Shown here: in pieces, positions 24,014 to 36,092 of the stretch
Layout of the letters: every line of letters starts with the position of its first letter
Numbering within the stretch: the stretch's first letter is position 1
Assembly (NCBI RefSeq): GCF_036588685.1
Contig: NC_086373.1
Coordinates: forward strand, 51,715,164-51,779,163
Reading direction: 5' to 3'
Length of the DNA: 64,000 bases
Source of the DNA: Mytilus trossulus
Lineage: Eukaryota > Mollusca > Bivalvia > Mytilida > Mytilidae
Position numbers and translations under genes: made by a program
The notes under the pieces: model-generated
Database searches by the model: none
Told to the model about the DNA's origin: nothing
Seen by the model: the letters and a program-made list of their open reading frames with translations, nothing else

Positions 24014-24205
24014 TATAAGGATGTGGTATCACTGCCAATGATACAACACTTCATCCACGTCACAATTTGTAAAAAAAAAGTAAACCATCATACGTCATAT
24101 ATAGATATAAGAAGATGTGGTATGAGTGCCAATGAGACAACGTACTCTCCATCCTAGTCCCAGTTTGTCAAAGTAAACCATTACAGGTCAAAATACGGTC
24201 TACAA
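24014..24205 (+). repeat. Dispersed repeat, family B, two truncated heads in tandem
   Basis: Two left ends of family B follow each other: tatataaggatgtggtatc with gccaatgataca (24,012), then gatataagaagatgtggtat with gagtgccaatgagacaac (24,107). Confidence 0.6.
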
Positions 24206-24850
24206 AACTGAGTCGTGCCTCTTAATATTCCGTTCACAAAATAGGACTGTTTGACGACAGGGAGATCAAAATGTAGCTCATTGGAACTTTTAAATTGTAA
24301 TCTCACAGCATCCGTCTGCCTCTCTGTTGATAAGTTTACGGATGCCAAGAAAGAACAATAAGTAAATAACGTCAGGTAACGTTGTTCAAAGAATTCCGTT
24401 GGTAGTTACGGAGAAAAATTTAAAAGTCTGACAGGTTATGAGTATACAACTAAACACATTTAAAGTCTTAAGAGGTAAATAAATTGAAGTGCAATATAAA
24501 AGTAAACAATATAACCGCCTTTGTGTTTATTTATCCCCAAGAATAGGGCTATACAAACTGGATTATTGTATGCTTCTCTTATACTGGTACCCTCATCAAT
24601 TAAATCACAACTTTGTTCTTTATCCATGCTAAACATTTAATTTGATTAAGCGCCCTGATCGTCAAGTGAACCATAAAAATGTTCTGTCAGTCTATTGTAT
24701 TCCGTTCAAAATATTATCATCTGATTTACAATACATGTAATCTTAGGTTTTGATTTGATATTTAACACCGTTTATCCTATCCATCTATCTACACACAATA
24801 TTTATACAGAATTCAAATTTGTGTTTGATGATCGGATTAGACATACAAAA

Positions 24851-24928
24851 ATGGTGACTTTAGAATCAAATAGGAACGTAGAGAAAGGCAGACGGGTGGA
24901 ATTGCCTCCTATTTTAACTGATACTGAG
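24851..24928 (+). other. Candidate first coding exon A of the profilin locus
   Basis: ATG opens a 26-codon frame ending in EKGRRVELPPILTDTE, immediately followed by a donor GTATGT. It ends in phase 0 and the downstream profilin frame opens in phase 0 after an AG. It resembles the candidate exon at 26,086 (EKGHEIPPFFVESQ): both share EKG and PP at similar spacing and an acidic/hydroxyl end. If spliced to 27,248 it would add an N-terminal extension to profilin. There is no transcript evidence and the family is unknown. Confidence 0.35.
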
Positions 24929-25199
24929 GTATGTTTCCGAAAATTTCATTTCAGAATTTTAGAAGGACTTCAGGTCAAATATGTCATATTTTCGTTCTAA
25001 TGCATCTATTTTTTAGGGCTATCCGCTCGTGTGCAAATAATGTGGATTCGATCACTGGAATAAGACATAAATTCCTAGTTTTCTGTGTTTATGTTAATTT
25101 TGTCAAATTTTTTATTATTAAGAATACAATAAGATTTTATTTTTTAATCTGCATGTTGCAACTTTATTACACAAGTATTGGTGAATTTGATTAGAACAA

Positions 25200-26080
25200 T
25201 TATATATAAACTATGTGTTCGAAGTAAGATGGTTATCTTGTGAACTAGAATATGTAAAGTCGACTCTTCACGATGGTCTTGCACATTCAAAGGCTAATTC
25301 CTACATATGATAGCAAACTTTGCATGTAATACTTGTCACTGAATGTTTAACAGCTATCGCTAAATCATGTATTGTGGAACACGATCTTGCACTTTCATTT
25401 ATAACTATAGTTTATTCAAACTGTTTTAGTCGAGCTTTCGTCGAAATGGTTTACCGCTACTTAAAAATGTTTTAAAGAAGTTATTAAAATCACAAAAAAC
25501 ACAAGGTAGATCAAATTCTTACACAACTCTTTCCCTACATGGAAGTTTGTAAATTATAAAAATCTGAATGCACGAATGATTTTCGAAAGAAAATACGATA
25601 TTACGTCATTTAAAATATACATACTATTTATTTTTTTAATTTTTACAATTAACTGCTCTTCTTGTGAAGAGGACCTTGGCATTTAATACATATAATTAAA
25701 TGAAATTTTAAACATAGGTTCAATCACTTTAATCAAAGACACGCAATAGTATACCGTAAAACCTCTAAACCAGAACCAATATCAGATCTTTTGATAGTTT
25801 TAATTATCAAATTTGCTTTATTTTGATATTGTGTCATTTCTTTTAAAAACAAAAGTTTAAAGATTTTATCTTAAATTGTTCAATAAAGAATACACTGACA
25901 GAATCGTCGTTAATGTTACAAACGGTCATACTATATTATTGTCATATACTGGTGAAAAGATTGGCCTTGAAATTTGACTTGAAAAATAAACTGACTGTCC
26001 TTGTGTTTTCAAAATAAATTCGATTGAAAAGTCGTGTAGTTAATAAGTCATTCAGACATGAGAATATCTGTGAGTGGAAT
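25200..26080. other. Non-coding, possible intron
   Basis: AT-rich stretch with no supported frame. If the candidate exons at 24,851 and 26,086 are real this is intronic or promoter DNA. Confidence 0.35.
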
Positions 26081-26085
26081 TTAAC

Positions 26086-26157
26086 ATGGGAAGAAAAATT
26101 CACGTAGAGGAAAATGAAAAGGGCCACGAAATCCCCCCTTTTTTCGTCGAATCACAG
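26086..26157 (+). other. Candidate first coding exon B of the profilin locus
   Basis: ATG opens a 24-codon frame (start MGRKIHVEEN, end EKGHEIPPFFVESQ) followed directly by CAG|GTAGGG, phase 0. The resemblance to the exon at 24,851 suggests the two are duplicated alternative first exons. The donor is acceptable. Joining to 27,248 is inferred from phase only. Confidence 0.35.
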
Positions 26158-27247
26158 GTAGGGTGTTTTAAAATTTGAAAAACTTAACACTTTAGCTCTT
26201 TGTACAACTTACATTTACAAAACGATTGTTTGTCTAGTTTACAAAAAGAACATTGTTACTTGTAATAAATTAAAATCAGGTCTTGGCAAACATTTCGTAT
26301 AAATTTCATTTAAAGTAAAAGTTTCTTTGTAAAAACAAATTTTAATTGTAAGACGGCACGACCAAGCATAGATACAGAGCATTAACCGAACTATGTGAAG
26401 ATTTTACTATTGATCTAAAACTCAGTCAAAAGATTTGTCGATCATTTTATCTATGAAATGACGGATGGTATGCATGTCCTATCTTTGATTTAGGTTTTAA
26501 GGTGAGATTATATCTAGGATTTTGTTAAATTCGTCGACATTTTAAAAATCTAAATGTAATATGCGTTAAAATTAAATTTATGAGTTCGTAAAATGATTTT
26601 TTATGGTTTTTGGAATTTTTAAACTAATTTTTGATAGTGGTAATGTTTTAAACATTTTAAAACCAATCCAACCGATTGAAATTTATGTTTAAATACGATA
26701 TGAAAATCTTTTGTATTGCAATTTTATGTTAAAATAATGATCTGAGATGCATATATTTTAAATCTTAAGTAATCGTAGATAATGTGGTAAAGACGTCTTA
26801 TATTGGTCGTGAATTGCTTTGATCTTAATCTTATTAACTTTTGAACATAAACTTAATGTTTGATTACATACATAAGGACCTATTTGTTAATGTTTGTATT
26901 TGCATGGGGATGTAAAAAATGGCTGCACATTACCGGGCTTTTAGTTTTTCAAAGACATAATCGTTATATCCTCTGATGTTTAATCTCGTTGTATAGAATA
27001 TTTCTACTGGATATAACAATTGCAGCATTGTCCAGAAGCGTTTATTGGATGTATTGTATATATTTAGAATATAAACCTTTGTGTCTGCTAATTGCCGCTT
27101 TTTAATGGAATCTAAACTTGCAACGATTTATTTGATTTAACATTCAACAAGATACAATTGACGGATTGTTCATTTTAAGGTAAACAATCAAGAAATTGAT
27201 CTTTTTTATCTTCTTTTTCATAATTTGATGCTGTTTCCATTATAAAG

Positions 27248-27640
27248 ATGCCATGTACTTGGAAAGAATACGTAAACAACGTTCTTTTGGATAGTAACTA
27301 CGTTTCACGTGCTGCCATTTTAGGGAATGATGGCAAATCATGGGCGACGTCTACTGGATTCTACGTATCACCAGCAGAACTTCGTGAAATCATTCCCGCC
27401 TTTGTTGATTCGACAAAAATCAGAAATGAAGGAATATGTTTAAACAATAAACGTTACACGTGTACCCGAATGGACAGTACTATCATGGTTGGTCGGGAAA
27501 TAGCTACGGGATTTGGTTGCGTTATTTTTAAGTGTAAGACATGTTTAATAGTCGGAATTTATGAGGACGGAGTACATCCAGGAGGGTGCTATAACATGAT
27601 TTCAAAAGTTGGTGACTATTTGAAAGACCAAGGGTATTGA
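27248..27640 (+). CDS. Profilin
   Basis: A 130-residue frame matching profilin in length and layout. Profilin binds actin monomers and proline-rich ligands in the cytosol and feeds filament growth. Visible marks: the N-terminal WKEY (residues 5-8) and W32 correspond to the aromatic poly-proline site, with the C-terminal helix ending in DYLKDQGY. RAAILGNDGKSWA (21-33) is the typical first strand. FYVSPAEL (38-45) and VGIYEDGVHPGG (102-113) are conserved stretches. Seven cysteines (3, 64, 72, 91, 96, 99, 114) are unusually many for profilin. The domain has no internal intron. The ATG directly follows TAAAG, which may be a splice acceptor, so the true start could lie in an upstream exon (24,851 or 26,086). 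Alternatively it is an intronless copy starting here. The frame is unbroken, so it looks functional. Confidence 0.92.
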   Translation: MPCTWKEYVNNVLLDSNYVSRAAILGNDGKSWATSTGFYVSPAELREIIPAFVDSTKIRNEGICLNNKRYTCTRMDSTIMVGREIATGFGCVIFKCKTCLIVGIYEDGVHPGGCYNMISKVGDYLKDQGY

Positions 27641-27903
27641 ATATAGAATCAGATTTATTCCAAATGTGCAATATAAGGTATTGACAAGGAAACATCTAAA
27701 AGCATGCGAATGCTGTTCATCTAACTGCTTTAGTCAAAAGATGGATTCCGACGTTTAAAGATGTTTTGGATTATGATTAGATTCCTAGTACTAAATCCCA
27801 TGTCCGAAGGATTTATTCAGTAGTTATGGTAGTTATTGTACAACAAACGTCTGAAGGAACATGAAGACAGCATATATTATTCACCTTACTCAGGACAGGA
27901 AGT

Positions 27904-27909
27904 AATAAA
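27904..27909 (+). terminator. Candidate polyadenylation signal after profilin
   Basis: AATAAA 264 bases after the stop. A second one lies at 28,567-28,572. Which is used cannot be told from the sequence. Confidence 0.35.
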
Positions 27910-28653
27910 AGACGGAATAATCGGGTTGTTCTAAACGCATGTTATCATTTAGAATAATGTCAAAAGTTGTTACTCTTATCTAACTTATCTCAATGCAATA
28001 CTTGACTGTATCCTTTTAAAGGATTTAAGTCCAATATTTGTTATTGAATTATTTGGCTTGCTTTTAATCATGCTTCATTTCATATTTATACAACCGGACT
28101 TTTATGCATTATTTCTTACTTTATGGAAATTCAGTTCTTTTCATATATATATATTCTGTTTTTTATATTCATAAATTCAAGATTAAAAGGTAAAAATTGA
28201 TTTGTGTTAAATTACAATTGTTATTCAGGAAATATAGAATTTCTTTTCAATGAGTTTCCATATTTAATCAATTGCAAACATGACTGAAAAGGTATTGGTT
28301 TTCCTTATTCAATGCTGAAAGCGGAGAAGTACAAAGAGTATATACATTGAAAATGTTGGCCATTTCAAATCTCATTAAATAATCAATTTTAAATTGATAA
28401 AATCACGCGAAATGGATTAACACTGAAGAAATTCAAATGTTCTTGAGTACAGATTAAATCAACAAGAATTTGTTACAAATTATATTTAATGGATCTTGAC
28501 TTTATGCACTACTGATCTGTCAATTGGAAAACTGATACATATGCATACATGTATAGCTGTATTTGAAATAAAAGTTAAAGAGTATTTAATTTGATATTTA
28601 GGTTGATGTCACTGGGATTAAAACATACATCTATGTACTACATACATACATAT

Positions 28654-30399
28654 GCAGAGGTGGATCCTGAACTTTGATGTCTGGGGGTGGGGGGGCACCA
28701 TGAAACAAAACTTTTAGATTTTTTAGAGATGTATATACGATATATGCGAGTGTGAGTGTTTTGTTTTATGGTTGTTGGGTTTTTTTTTAGAAAAGGAGGG
28801 GGGTTTAGATCATCGTATCTATATCTCTATCTTTTATTGTTTTTACTATTTCACTGTATACTTTCTTTTCCTGTCAATTGATCTTTATTATATTTGTCCT
28901 CAACATACATCAAATATTTGCCACTGGACAAACAACATACAATCAATCAATATTTTCTTCATCACCTCTATATCTTTTTGCCCTTGCTTCCAGACTTACT
29001 TTTTTGTACATTATTCTTATATTTGTAAAACACCTTCATATCTTTACAAATGGTGACCTTTTTTAGCCTCATACATGTACATGGCAATTGAAACAAGAAA
29101 AATAAACAAATATTAAAAACCAATTCTTCAGAGAACAATTGAAAGTCTTTCCACCTCGATAATAAGAATGAAATTTAAAAACGATGTTGATGTAAGGTTG
29201 TAAATCAAACTGATATAAAAAAAAATAAGATTAATAGGAATATGCAGAAAACTTAATTGTTTAATTATGAACAGAAAATAATTTTTAGCAAAGGTCATAA
29301 CCTAGAACGTCAAATTGGCCTTTGACCTTCCTTGACCTCAATTTCAAGGTCATAGGTCAGTGATCTCAAATCAAAAGACCCCAGGTCAATCATTTGTATG
29401 GTTGTGGAGAAATACTAATTTCAAATGCATAAGTTGAGAAAACTCCTATAAGGGTTAATCAAAACACTTCGACTGAAATAGGTTGAAGTTGCGCCTTTTT
29501 TGTAAACAGTAATTTGGCAAACAAATCATATCATTAACTGTAACAGTTTCTTTTGAATAACGATAACAAGCAAAATCCAAAAATTTATAACATGACCTTG
29601 ACCTTCGACCTTGATCTCAATTTCAAGGTCATATGTCAGTGAACTCAAAACGGAAGACCGAAGGTCAATCACTTGTACGGTTGTGGAGAAATACTGATTT
29701 GAAATACAAAAGGGGAGAAAACTCCTATAAGGGTTAACCAAAACACTTTGACTGAAATAGGTTGAAGTTGCGCCTTATTGTAAACAGTTATTTGGCAAAC
29801 ACATCATATCATATACTGTCACAGTTTCTGTGGAATAACGATAACAAGCAATATTCAAAATTTAGAACATGACCTTGACCTTTGACCTTGACCTCAATTT
29901 TCTTCAAATGGACCAAGGATTTCATATCAGAATACTGTAGGCCTCTCCAACTTATAACGTATGAAATTATCCAAAAAATCGCCTATCTAAAATTTTCAAA
30001 AGGAAATAACTCCTATAAGATGTCGTCCGATCACTCAAGTCAAAATAAACCAAATCATTCTCAAGAGTAGACGAACAATTTGGTGAAAACAGTTTGCTAA
30101 AATCTTTTACGGTTTTAGAGATATAGCGATAACAAGAAAAAGGGGACGCAGGGAGATAACTCCTATAATAATACATTTGTAAGTATTCGATTTTAAGTAG
30201 TCATAAATCACGCATGTGGACGCTGGTATTAATTAACGGCCAGTTTAAGAAGTCAAATCAAGCTGTGATTCATTTCCGTTCTAGATAAGAAGATTCAGTA
30301 GCAGTAAAATTATGTTAGAATTTTTTTGGGGTGACCTGAACTGGGGGAGGGAGGTGGTGGGCACGTGGCCCCTGTGCCCCCCGGTAAATCCGCCACTGC
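28654..30399. mobile_element. hAT-like non-autonomous element
   Basis: Inverted ends GCAGAGGTGGAT (28,654) and ATCCGCCACTGC (ending 30,399) match at 10 of 12 bases. CATAT flanks both sides (28,649-28,653 and 30,400-30,404). CAGAGG...CCACTG termini are of hAT type, though hAT normally gives 8-bp duplications and only 5 are seen. The interior holds a tandem array but no transposase-like frame. Confidence 0.6.
29283..30180. repeat. Tandem repeat of about 277 bp, three copies, rich in AGGTCA
   Basis: The phrase caatttcaaggtcata starts at 29,339 and 29,618 (period 279). A degraded third phase follows at 29,894 (period 276). Each unit carries several TGACCT/AGGTCA hexamers, gttgtggagaaatact, aactcctataagg and cgataacaag. 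The third copy is the most diverged. Confidence 0.8.
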
Positions 30400-30996
30400 C
30401 ATATACGTCACGCTATGTTTTTATGTTGAATTCTCGTTTTGAATTACTTGTTTATATGCAACTGGTCATTAAGAGTATAATATGATCTAGAAGTTGAAGG
30501 TCTTGAAGATATTGATTTAAAAGACTTATAATTGGCTATATTGTCTTTTTTTTAGTAAGTTGCGCTATTAATGACGTATATATACATACAATTGATATAC
30601 AATATTCGTAGATTGCAGGGAGCATAACATTTTTTTGTACGAGCTTACATTAAGAAGCATGTAAAAAAGAGATTGCTATTTTTTTTACTGTGCTGTAACC
30701 AGTATACATACATATTTTTTTATGATCCTTGTTTTATAATTTACGCGTTAACTTTTAGAATTTTTAGAATTCCAATCAACGAATATATCGACATTGATTA
30801 AACGCGGGCTGCAAAGAAGACACAAATCTCAACTGTGACCCCATATTACAGTGTGCTAAACGAAGAGCTTTAAAATTTGTATTCTATATACACACTGTAA
30901 ACATTTACTTGCATGAACAACAGTTGGCTGAATGCAGAATACACTAATGGGAGGGGGGGGGTGTAAATAACAATTTTAGACAAAGTAAGAATCAGA

Positions 30997-31090
30997 CTAA
31001 CCCGAATAATTCAGTCGTTATATTACGATCACTTCGATCACTCCATTGAGGACAATGACCGTAAAGGGGCGCTGTAATTATTCGAGTTAG
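30997..31090. mobile_element. 94-bp MITE with 7-bp target duplication
   Basis: Starts CTAACCCGAATAATT and ends AATTATTCGAGTTAG, inverted with one mismatch. AATCAGA is repeated exactly on both sides (30,990-30,996 and 31,091-31,097). The middle contains the palindrome gatcacttcgatc. Confidence 0.75.
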
Positions 31091-31707
31091 AATCAGACTA
31101 AATTGCGTTATCTATGGTAGAAAATTGTGCCGATATACTGTCTCAATGAAGTATATACAGTTTTAACATACCCACACAAATTAAACAAATATAAGATTGT
31201 AAGTATATATAACGCAAAACCTTTTAGGGCAAGGCTACGTATCAATCTTGAGATAGCTTTCTTAAGAGCAGATACTGGCTATTAACTGTTGCAATAAGAG
31301 TGATTGATTGGCGTTTTATTAATGTCCAGTGGCAAATACTTCTTGCATTATAAAAACGAGGACAGCCAATTTTACAACAAATAGAATTGAAACAATTGGA
31401 AACTTAGTATCAACATTAATTTCGGAATAAAACCGTATACGGTTTGGATTAATATAGTAACGCTTTTTAAACGGGATGCTCTTTCTCGTGAAACTTTACC
31501 GCCTGTACGAGAGGTGCAAACTCATAACTGATGATGTGTTGTTTCCTATTTATACTGATGCTGTATTGTTCCTTTAAAATTTATAGAATATATGACATGT
31601 CGACAATATTTGCCAATAGAAGGTTATTTTTTTTCAGGAATTTGTTTAATGAAATATTTTATCAGTATCATATGGTAGCTTATTGGCGTTCTGGTCGTTA
31701 ACGTTCT

Positions 31708-32125
31708 TAGATATAAGAAGATGAAACATGAGTGCCTATGAGACAACTCTCCATTCAACTTACAATTTGTAAAAGTAAACCATTATAGAACAAAAGTACG
31801 GTCTTCAACACGGAGTCACGGCTCACACCTAAAACGTACTAGTGTAAAACCATCCAAACTGGAATAAAAAAAGAAACGAGAAATACTTATAAATCTAATC
31901 AATAGACGACAACCACTGAGCATCAGGTTCCTGACTTATGACTAGTGCAAACAAATGCAACAGCTTAAAACGTTTAAATAAGTATCAACATTCACACTTA
32001 CCCAAAACAATAGTGTAACATCACAACATAGAAAGACACCCTATGAAATAACAATTGAAATGGCTGATCGAAAGACATATTAACACAAACAAGTGAACAT
32101 ACATTGATTGAATAAATTTGACCTA
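31708..32125 (+). repeat. Dispersed repeat, family B
   Basis: Nearly full length: gatataagaagatgaaacat, acaactctccattc, cggtcttcaacacggagtc, gtgtaacatcacaacatag, acaagtgaacatacattg. Confidence 0.7.
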
Positions 32126-32129
32126 TTAC

Positions 32130-33470
32130 ACAATGTATAAATGCAAAATTTTGTCCTTTTTATTAGCTCACCTCGTCCTATTTGCCCTGTGATTTACTGC
32201 CATCATCATGCGTTCATTGTTTCTATTTACATAAAAGAAATTTTATTATTTTATAATACCCTGTATGTTTTTATAAGAATGCTAGAGTTATCTTCCTTAT
32301 AATATTATTGGAGAACCATAAGATAATGTTTAGTGGAACAGATAACTGATCCTTTGATTATAAACTTTTGAAAGAAACCATCAACGTTTTTAGAAGTTAA
32401 ATGTTTGAAAAGTTCATAGACAAACTTCGGAAAATATAGATCGTTCCACGTTCAGTTCGACATTTACAGGATTTAGCGTATCTTCATGATGAGTTTAAGT
32501 TTGCCAGAGTTGCCTACCTTGTAAAAAAAAAAAAAGTTTTATAGTTCTGTTTAAAACAGCTGAATAAGAATTCAAATATTCAGGGACGATTGAAAATTTC
32601 TTGTGACCCCTAATGAAATTTTCAGATATTCTATTAGACGAAGAATCGTGCATTACAGAACATAATACACTGCTTTAAATTGTAACTTTTGTAGAATGTT
32701 GAGGGTTAATGAATTCAAACAGGTACCTCAAGTCTATGGGCAATGCTGTCATAATGTCAACAAAGCTATGTGAAAAAAAACGGATGTCCAACGTTACATT
32801 TTTTAACTACTGTCTTATCTCTTATGTATAGTGACCCTATTTCTTATTCTCTGATCTTCCCGAAACTTGGCAGAAGCAATGGAGTTGATCAGATCTTGGT
32901 TAGATTAAAGCCATTCTTTTGTCGAATTTCGTTTGACTCGGTGGCTGCATATTAAGCTGGAATAAGAAAAATGTCTAATGACGTTTTTCGTTGACTTAAC
33001 GGCTGAAAGGTAGTTTTAGAAGTAGACATAGCTAAAAATTTCAAAAAATTGTGAGATAAGTATACAATCTACCGAAAGAACAAACATTTGCCTCTTTGTT
33101 CGTGAGTTCAAAAATTGTAGATTCTATAAACCCATCTCTACACAGTCGTTTTTCAAGCGGTAGCCATTTTGTCCAAGTTGATATTTTATTTGTCCAAGCA
33201 ATTAGTGTGGGTTTTTTACCTGATATACCAATAAGTAAATTATAATTTACCAAAACAAAAGTTAGATACACGAAAAGAACATAAAGTCTAGATTATTTTT
33301 TTTATTAACAGCATGTTTGGGTGGTACAGGAATAAAGTGCTACGAAACCTTACAAAACGGTTGCCATTTTGTCCAAACGTCGAAAAACGTCGAAAAATCC
33401 AAACAAACGGGTTTTTTTTTCGACGTTACATGTGCAAAATTTGTTCAATTTTGTATTGAGAGTGATAGGA
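32130..33470. other. Intergenic, no gene seen
   Basis: Frames here (for example 32,770 and 33,041) are short and lack recognisable motifs. The phrase gccattttgtccaa appears near 33,168 and again at 33,362, suggesting a small internal repeat. Confidence 0.4.
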
Positions 33471-33477
33471 CCTTTAT

Positions 33478-33645
33478 CGGGACTCCGGGATCGAGTGTTT
33501 TTTAAGCTCGGGATTTCGGGATTGACCCTTTCGGGATCTGGGAATTCTTTTTTCGAATTTCGGGACCTCGGAAATACGTTTTTTTTAAGCCCGGAATTTC
33601 GGGATTTCGTGTTTTTAAGCTCGGGATTTCGGGATCAGGACCCCT
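33478..33645. repeat. CGGGATTTCGGGAT tandem repeat
   Basis: Repeats of TTTTTTAAGCTCGGGATTTC-like units (agctcgggatttcgggat, then agcccggaatttcgggat, then agctcgggatttcgggat), irregular in period. Confidence 0.6.
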
Positions 33646-34329
33646 CCTACCTTTCTCTATATTCCTGATACTTAAAACGAATCACGTGGTGAAATTAAAA
33701 AAAATGCTGGTTGTCGAAAAAAACCCTCACGGTGCATGTTGTGCATGAAACGGAGGTAACTGAAAGACTCTTCGGAAACAGTGACAAAAACAGTTTTTAA
33801 ATTCACTGAATTCATGCAAACCATCTTTGACGTCGTGGAGTTGTAACGTCGTGTTGTAGGAACATCGTGCACAACGTGAGTGTACTACCTAAATTTGTCT
33901 TTGGAAAAATCTTTTTTCTACAGAAAAATGCCGCCAATTTTTTTAAGAAAAAAAAACATTCAGCTGGAGACCGTTATCTATCCGTATTTTATACGCTCTT
34001 ACGTTAAATTACAGGTAGTTCACGTTGAAAGAACAGCAGTCAGCATGTCAAACTAAGTAAAAGGCATCAGTCAGCTTGTCAAACTAAGGTAAAGGGCACC
34101 AGAGTTATGGCACATAGAAACCATGAAACGTCGTATATTCAAGACTAACACAACATTGTGCTATAGTATTAAGTGTGGGTTGATGAATCGTTTCATTAAA
34201 TTCTAAATTAAATTTCGATATGATAGCTGAATTTTTATTCTGTTTACTTGACATTGCTAGTCTAGAGTTTAAGTTGTGATATCACTTTGATAAGCCATTG
34301 TTTTTCCACGATAGCCTTAGCGCAAAATA

Positions 34330-34775
34330 AAGCGATTTTTAATTTATAAATACACGTAAACAGTAAAATAACAAAAATACCAAACTCAAAGGAAAATTAA
34401 AAACGGAAAGTCCCCAATCAAATGTCAAGTCAAAAACTCGAACACATCAAACGAATTCATAACAACTGTCTTATTCCTGACTTGGTACGGTAGACATTTT
34501 TTGTATGTAAAAATTGACTGACTTAACCTGATTTTACAGCTATCGCATATAACTCCATTATATTGACAACAATGTGTGAACACAACAAACAGACATTAAG
34601 GGAAAGAACAACAATAACACGTAATTAAGTTGATGAAGAGCGTCAGTATCTACAATCTTTACTACCCGACCATCGTGTACTAATTGTGAAGTTGGTACGG
34701 AATATTTATTGACAAATTCTTCAATCTTCAATCCTATGAGCATGTTTTTGAAAAAGGACGAGACTTTCTTTGACA
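34330..34775. repeat. Dispersed repeat, family D
   Basis: Contains acagtaaaataacaaaaata, cggaaagtccccaatc, ttcctgacttggtac, tgtgtgaacacaacaaacag and aaaaaggacgagac. It is the best-preserved left end of family D in the window. Confidence 0.6.
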
Positions 34776-35189
34776 TATAACCCTGGTTCACGGAGATGAC
34801 CGTAATGTAAGATTGAACATAATTCAGATATCAATTGCAAGTTGATTATTCTATTTTAATAAGTCATTATCAAGATACCCATGATCATGCCCAATTACTG
34901 ATGGAGGATTAAAGAAGTACTAATGCATCTAAAAACCCTAGATAAAAACTCCTTACTAATATATGACTAAAGACTTCATAATCCAACTACCAAGATGTTG
35001 GCCCTATACTTATATAAGACAGTGGAAGTAATAATCAAGCTACTCGGTTTATATATGTATGAATATTGGAGTTATAATCTAGCTACTGAAATAATATCTC
35101 TATATAAACAAGAATGTGTCCCAAGTACACGGATGCCCCACTCGCACTATCATTTTCTATGTTCAGTGGACCGTGGAATTAAAATTAGA

Positions 35190-35400
35190 AAGATCATATC
35201 ATAGGGAACATGTGTACTAAGTTTCAAGTTGATTAGACTTCAACTTCTTCAAAAACTACCTTGACCAAAAACTTTAACCTGAAGCGAACGGACGGACGGA
35301 CGAATGGACTCACAGACGGTACGACGAACGGATGGACGGACGAACGAAGGCACAGACCAGAAAACATTATGCCCCTCTACTATCGTAGGTGGGGCATAAA
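35190..35400. repeat. Dispersed repeat with GGACGGAC run and terminal hairpin
   Basis: Runs through gaccaaaaactttaacctga, an imperfect GGAC/GAAC tetranucleotide stretch (35,290-35,350) and cacagaccagaaaacattat. It ends in the stem GCCCC...GGGGC (35,372-35,396). This arrangement resembles retroposon tails in molluscs, but the class is not certain. Confidence 0.45.
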
Positions 35401-35934
35401 AAGGACTAGAACCACAACATAACGACCCAAATGGTGACTCTTTTTCAATGAAAGAATGTCACACTGAAGCAACCCGTATGATGACCCTTTAGTAATTAAT
35501 GACTTTAGCCTAGGAACCATAACTATTTATTAGAAATGGACTCGAGTAATATCAGGCATATTTCCGCTACCCGATTATTGTAACACCTTACACATTATTA
35601 ACCCTTTTACTGAAGTAGGACTATAGTAGTCATAACCAAGCTATCGATATGATTTTTTTTTATGTAGGACAAAGAAGCAATCATCTAAATACCAAGAGTT
35701 TTAAGCTTGTAGCAATAATTTGATGTAATTCAAAAGGCAAATGTAATCATGAAATACACATGTATGCCTCTCCACCTGAATGAAGTTTGTGCTCAGAAGA
35801 ATCTGTAAAATCATGACAACTGTATGCTCGATGATAAGCTTTTTCTTTCTTTCAATTGCCCTATTCAGTGTTGCTAAAATTATCCCTTTCATATGAAGTA
35901 GAATTCACTGACACATAAAACTGAAAAAAAGTAT

Positions 35935-36045
35935 TCAAATAAAAAAAGTAAAATAACAAAAAAAAAGCGAACTCCAAGGAAAATTCAACGGAAAGTCCCT
36001 TATCTAATGGCAGAATCGAAAGCTCTAACACATCTTTTTCTTTGA
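35935..36045. repeat. Dispersed repeat, family D, left-end fragment
   Basis: Contains aaaagtaaaataacaaaaaa, gaactccaaggaaaattc, then cggaaagtcccttatctaat. It stops about 50 bases before the IAP-like frame. Confidence 0.55.
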
Positions 36046-36092
36046 ATGTACTAGGTTTGTATTTGAAATAAATCATTGTTGTTTAAAAAAAA

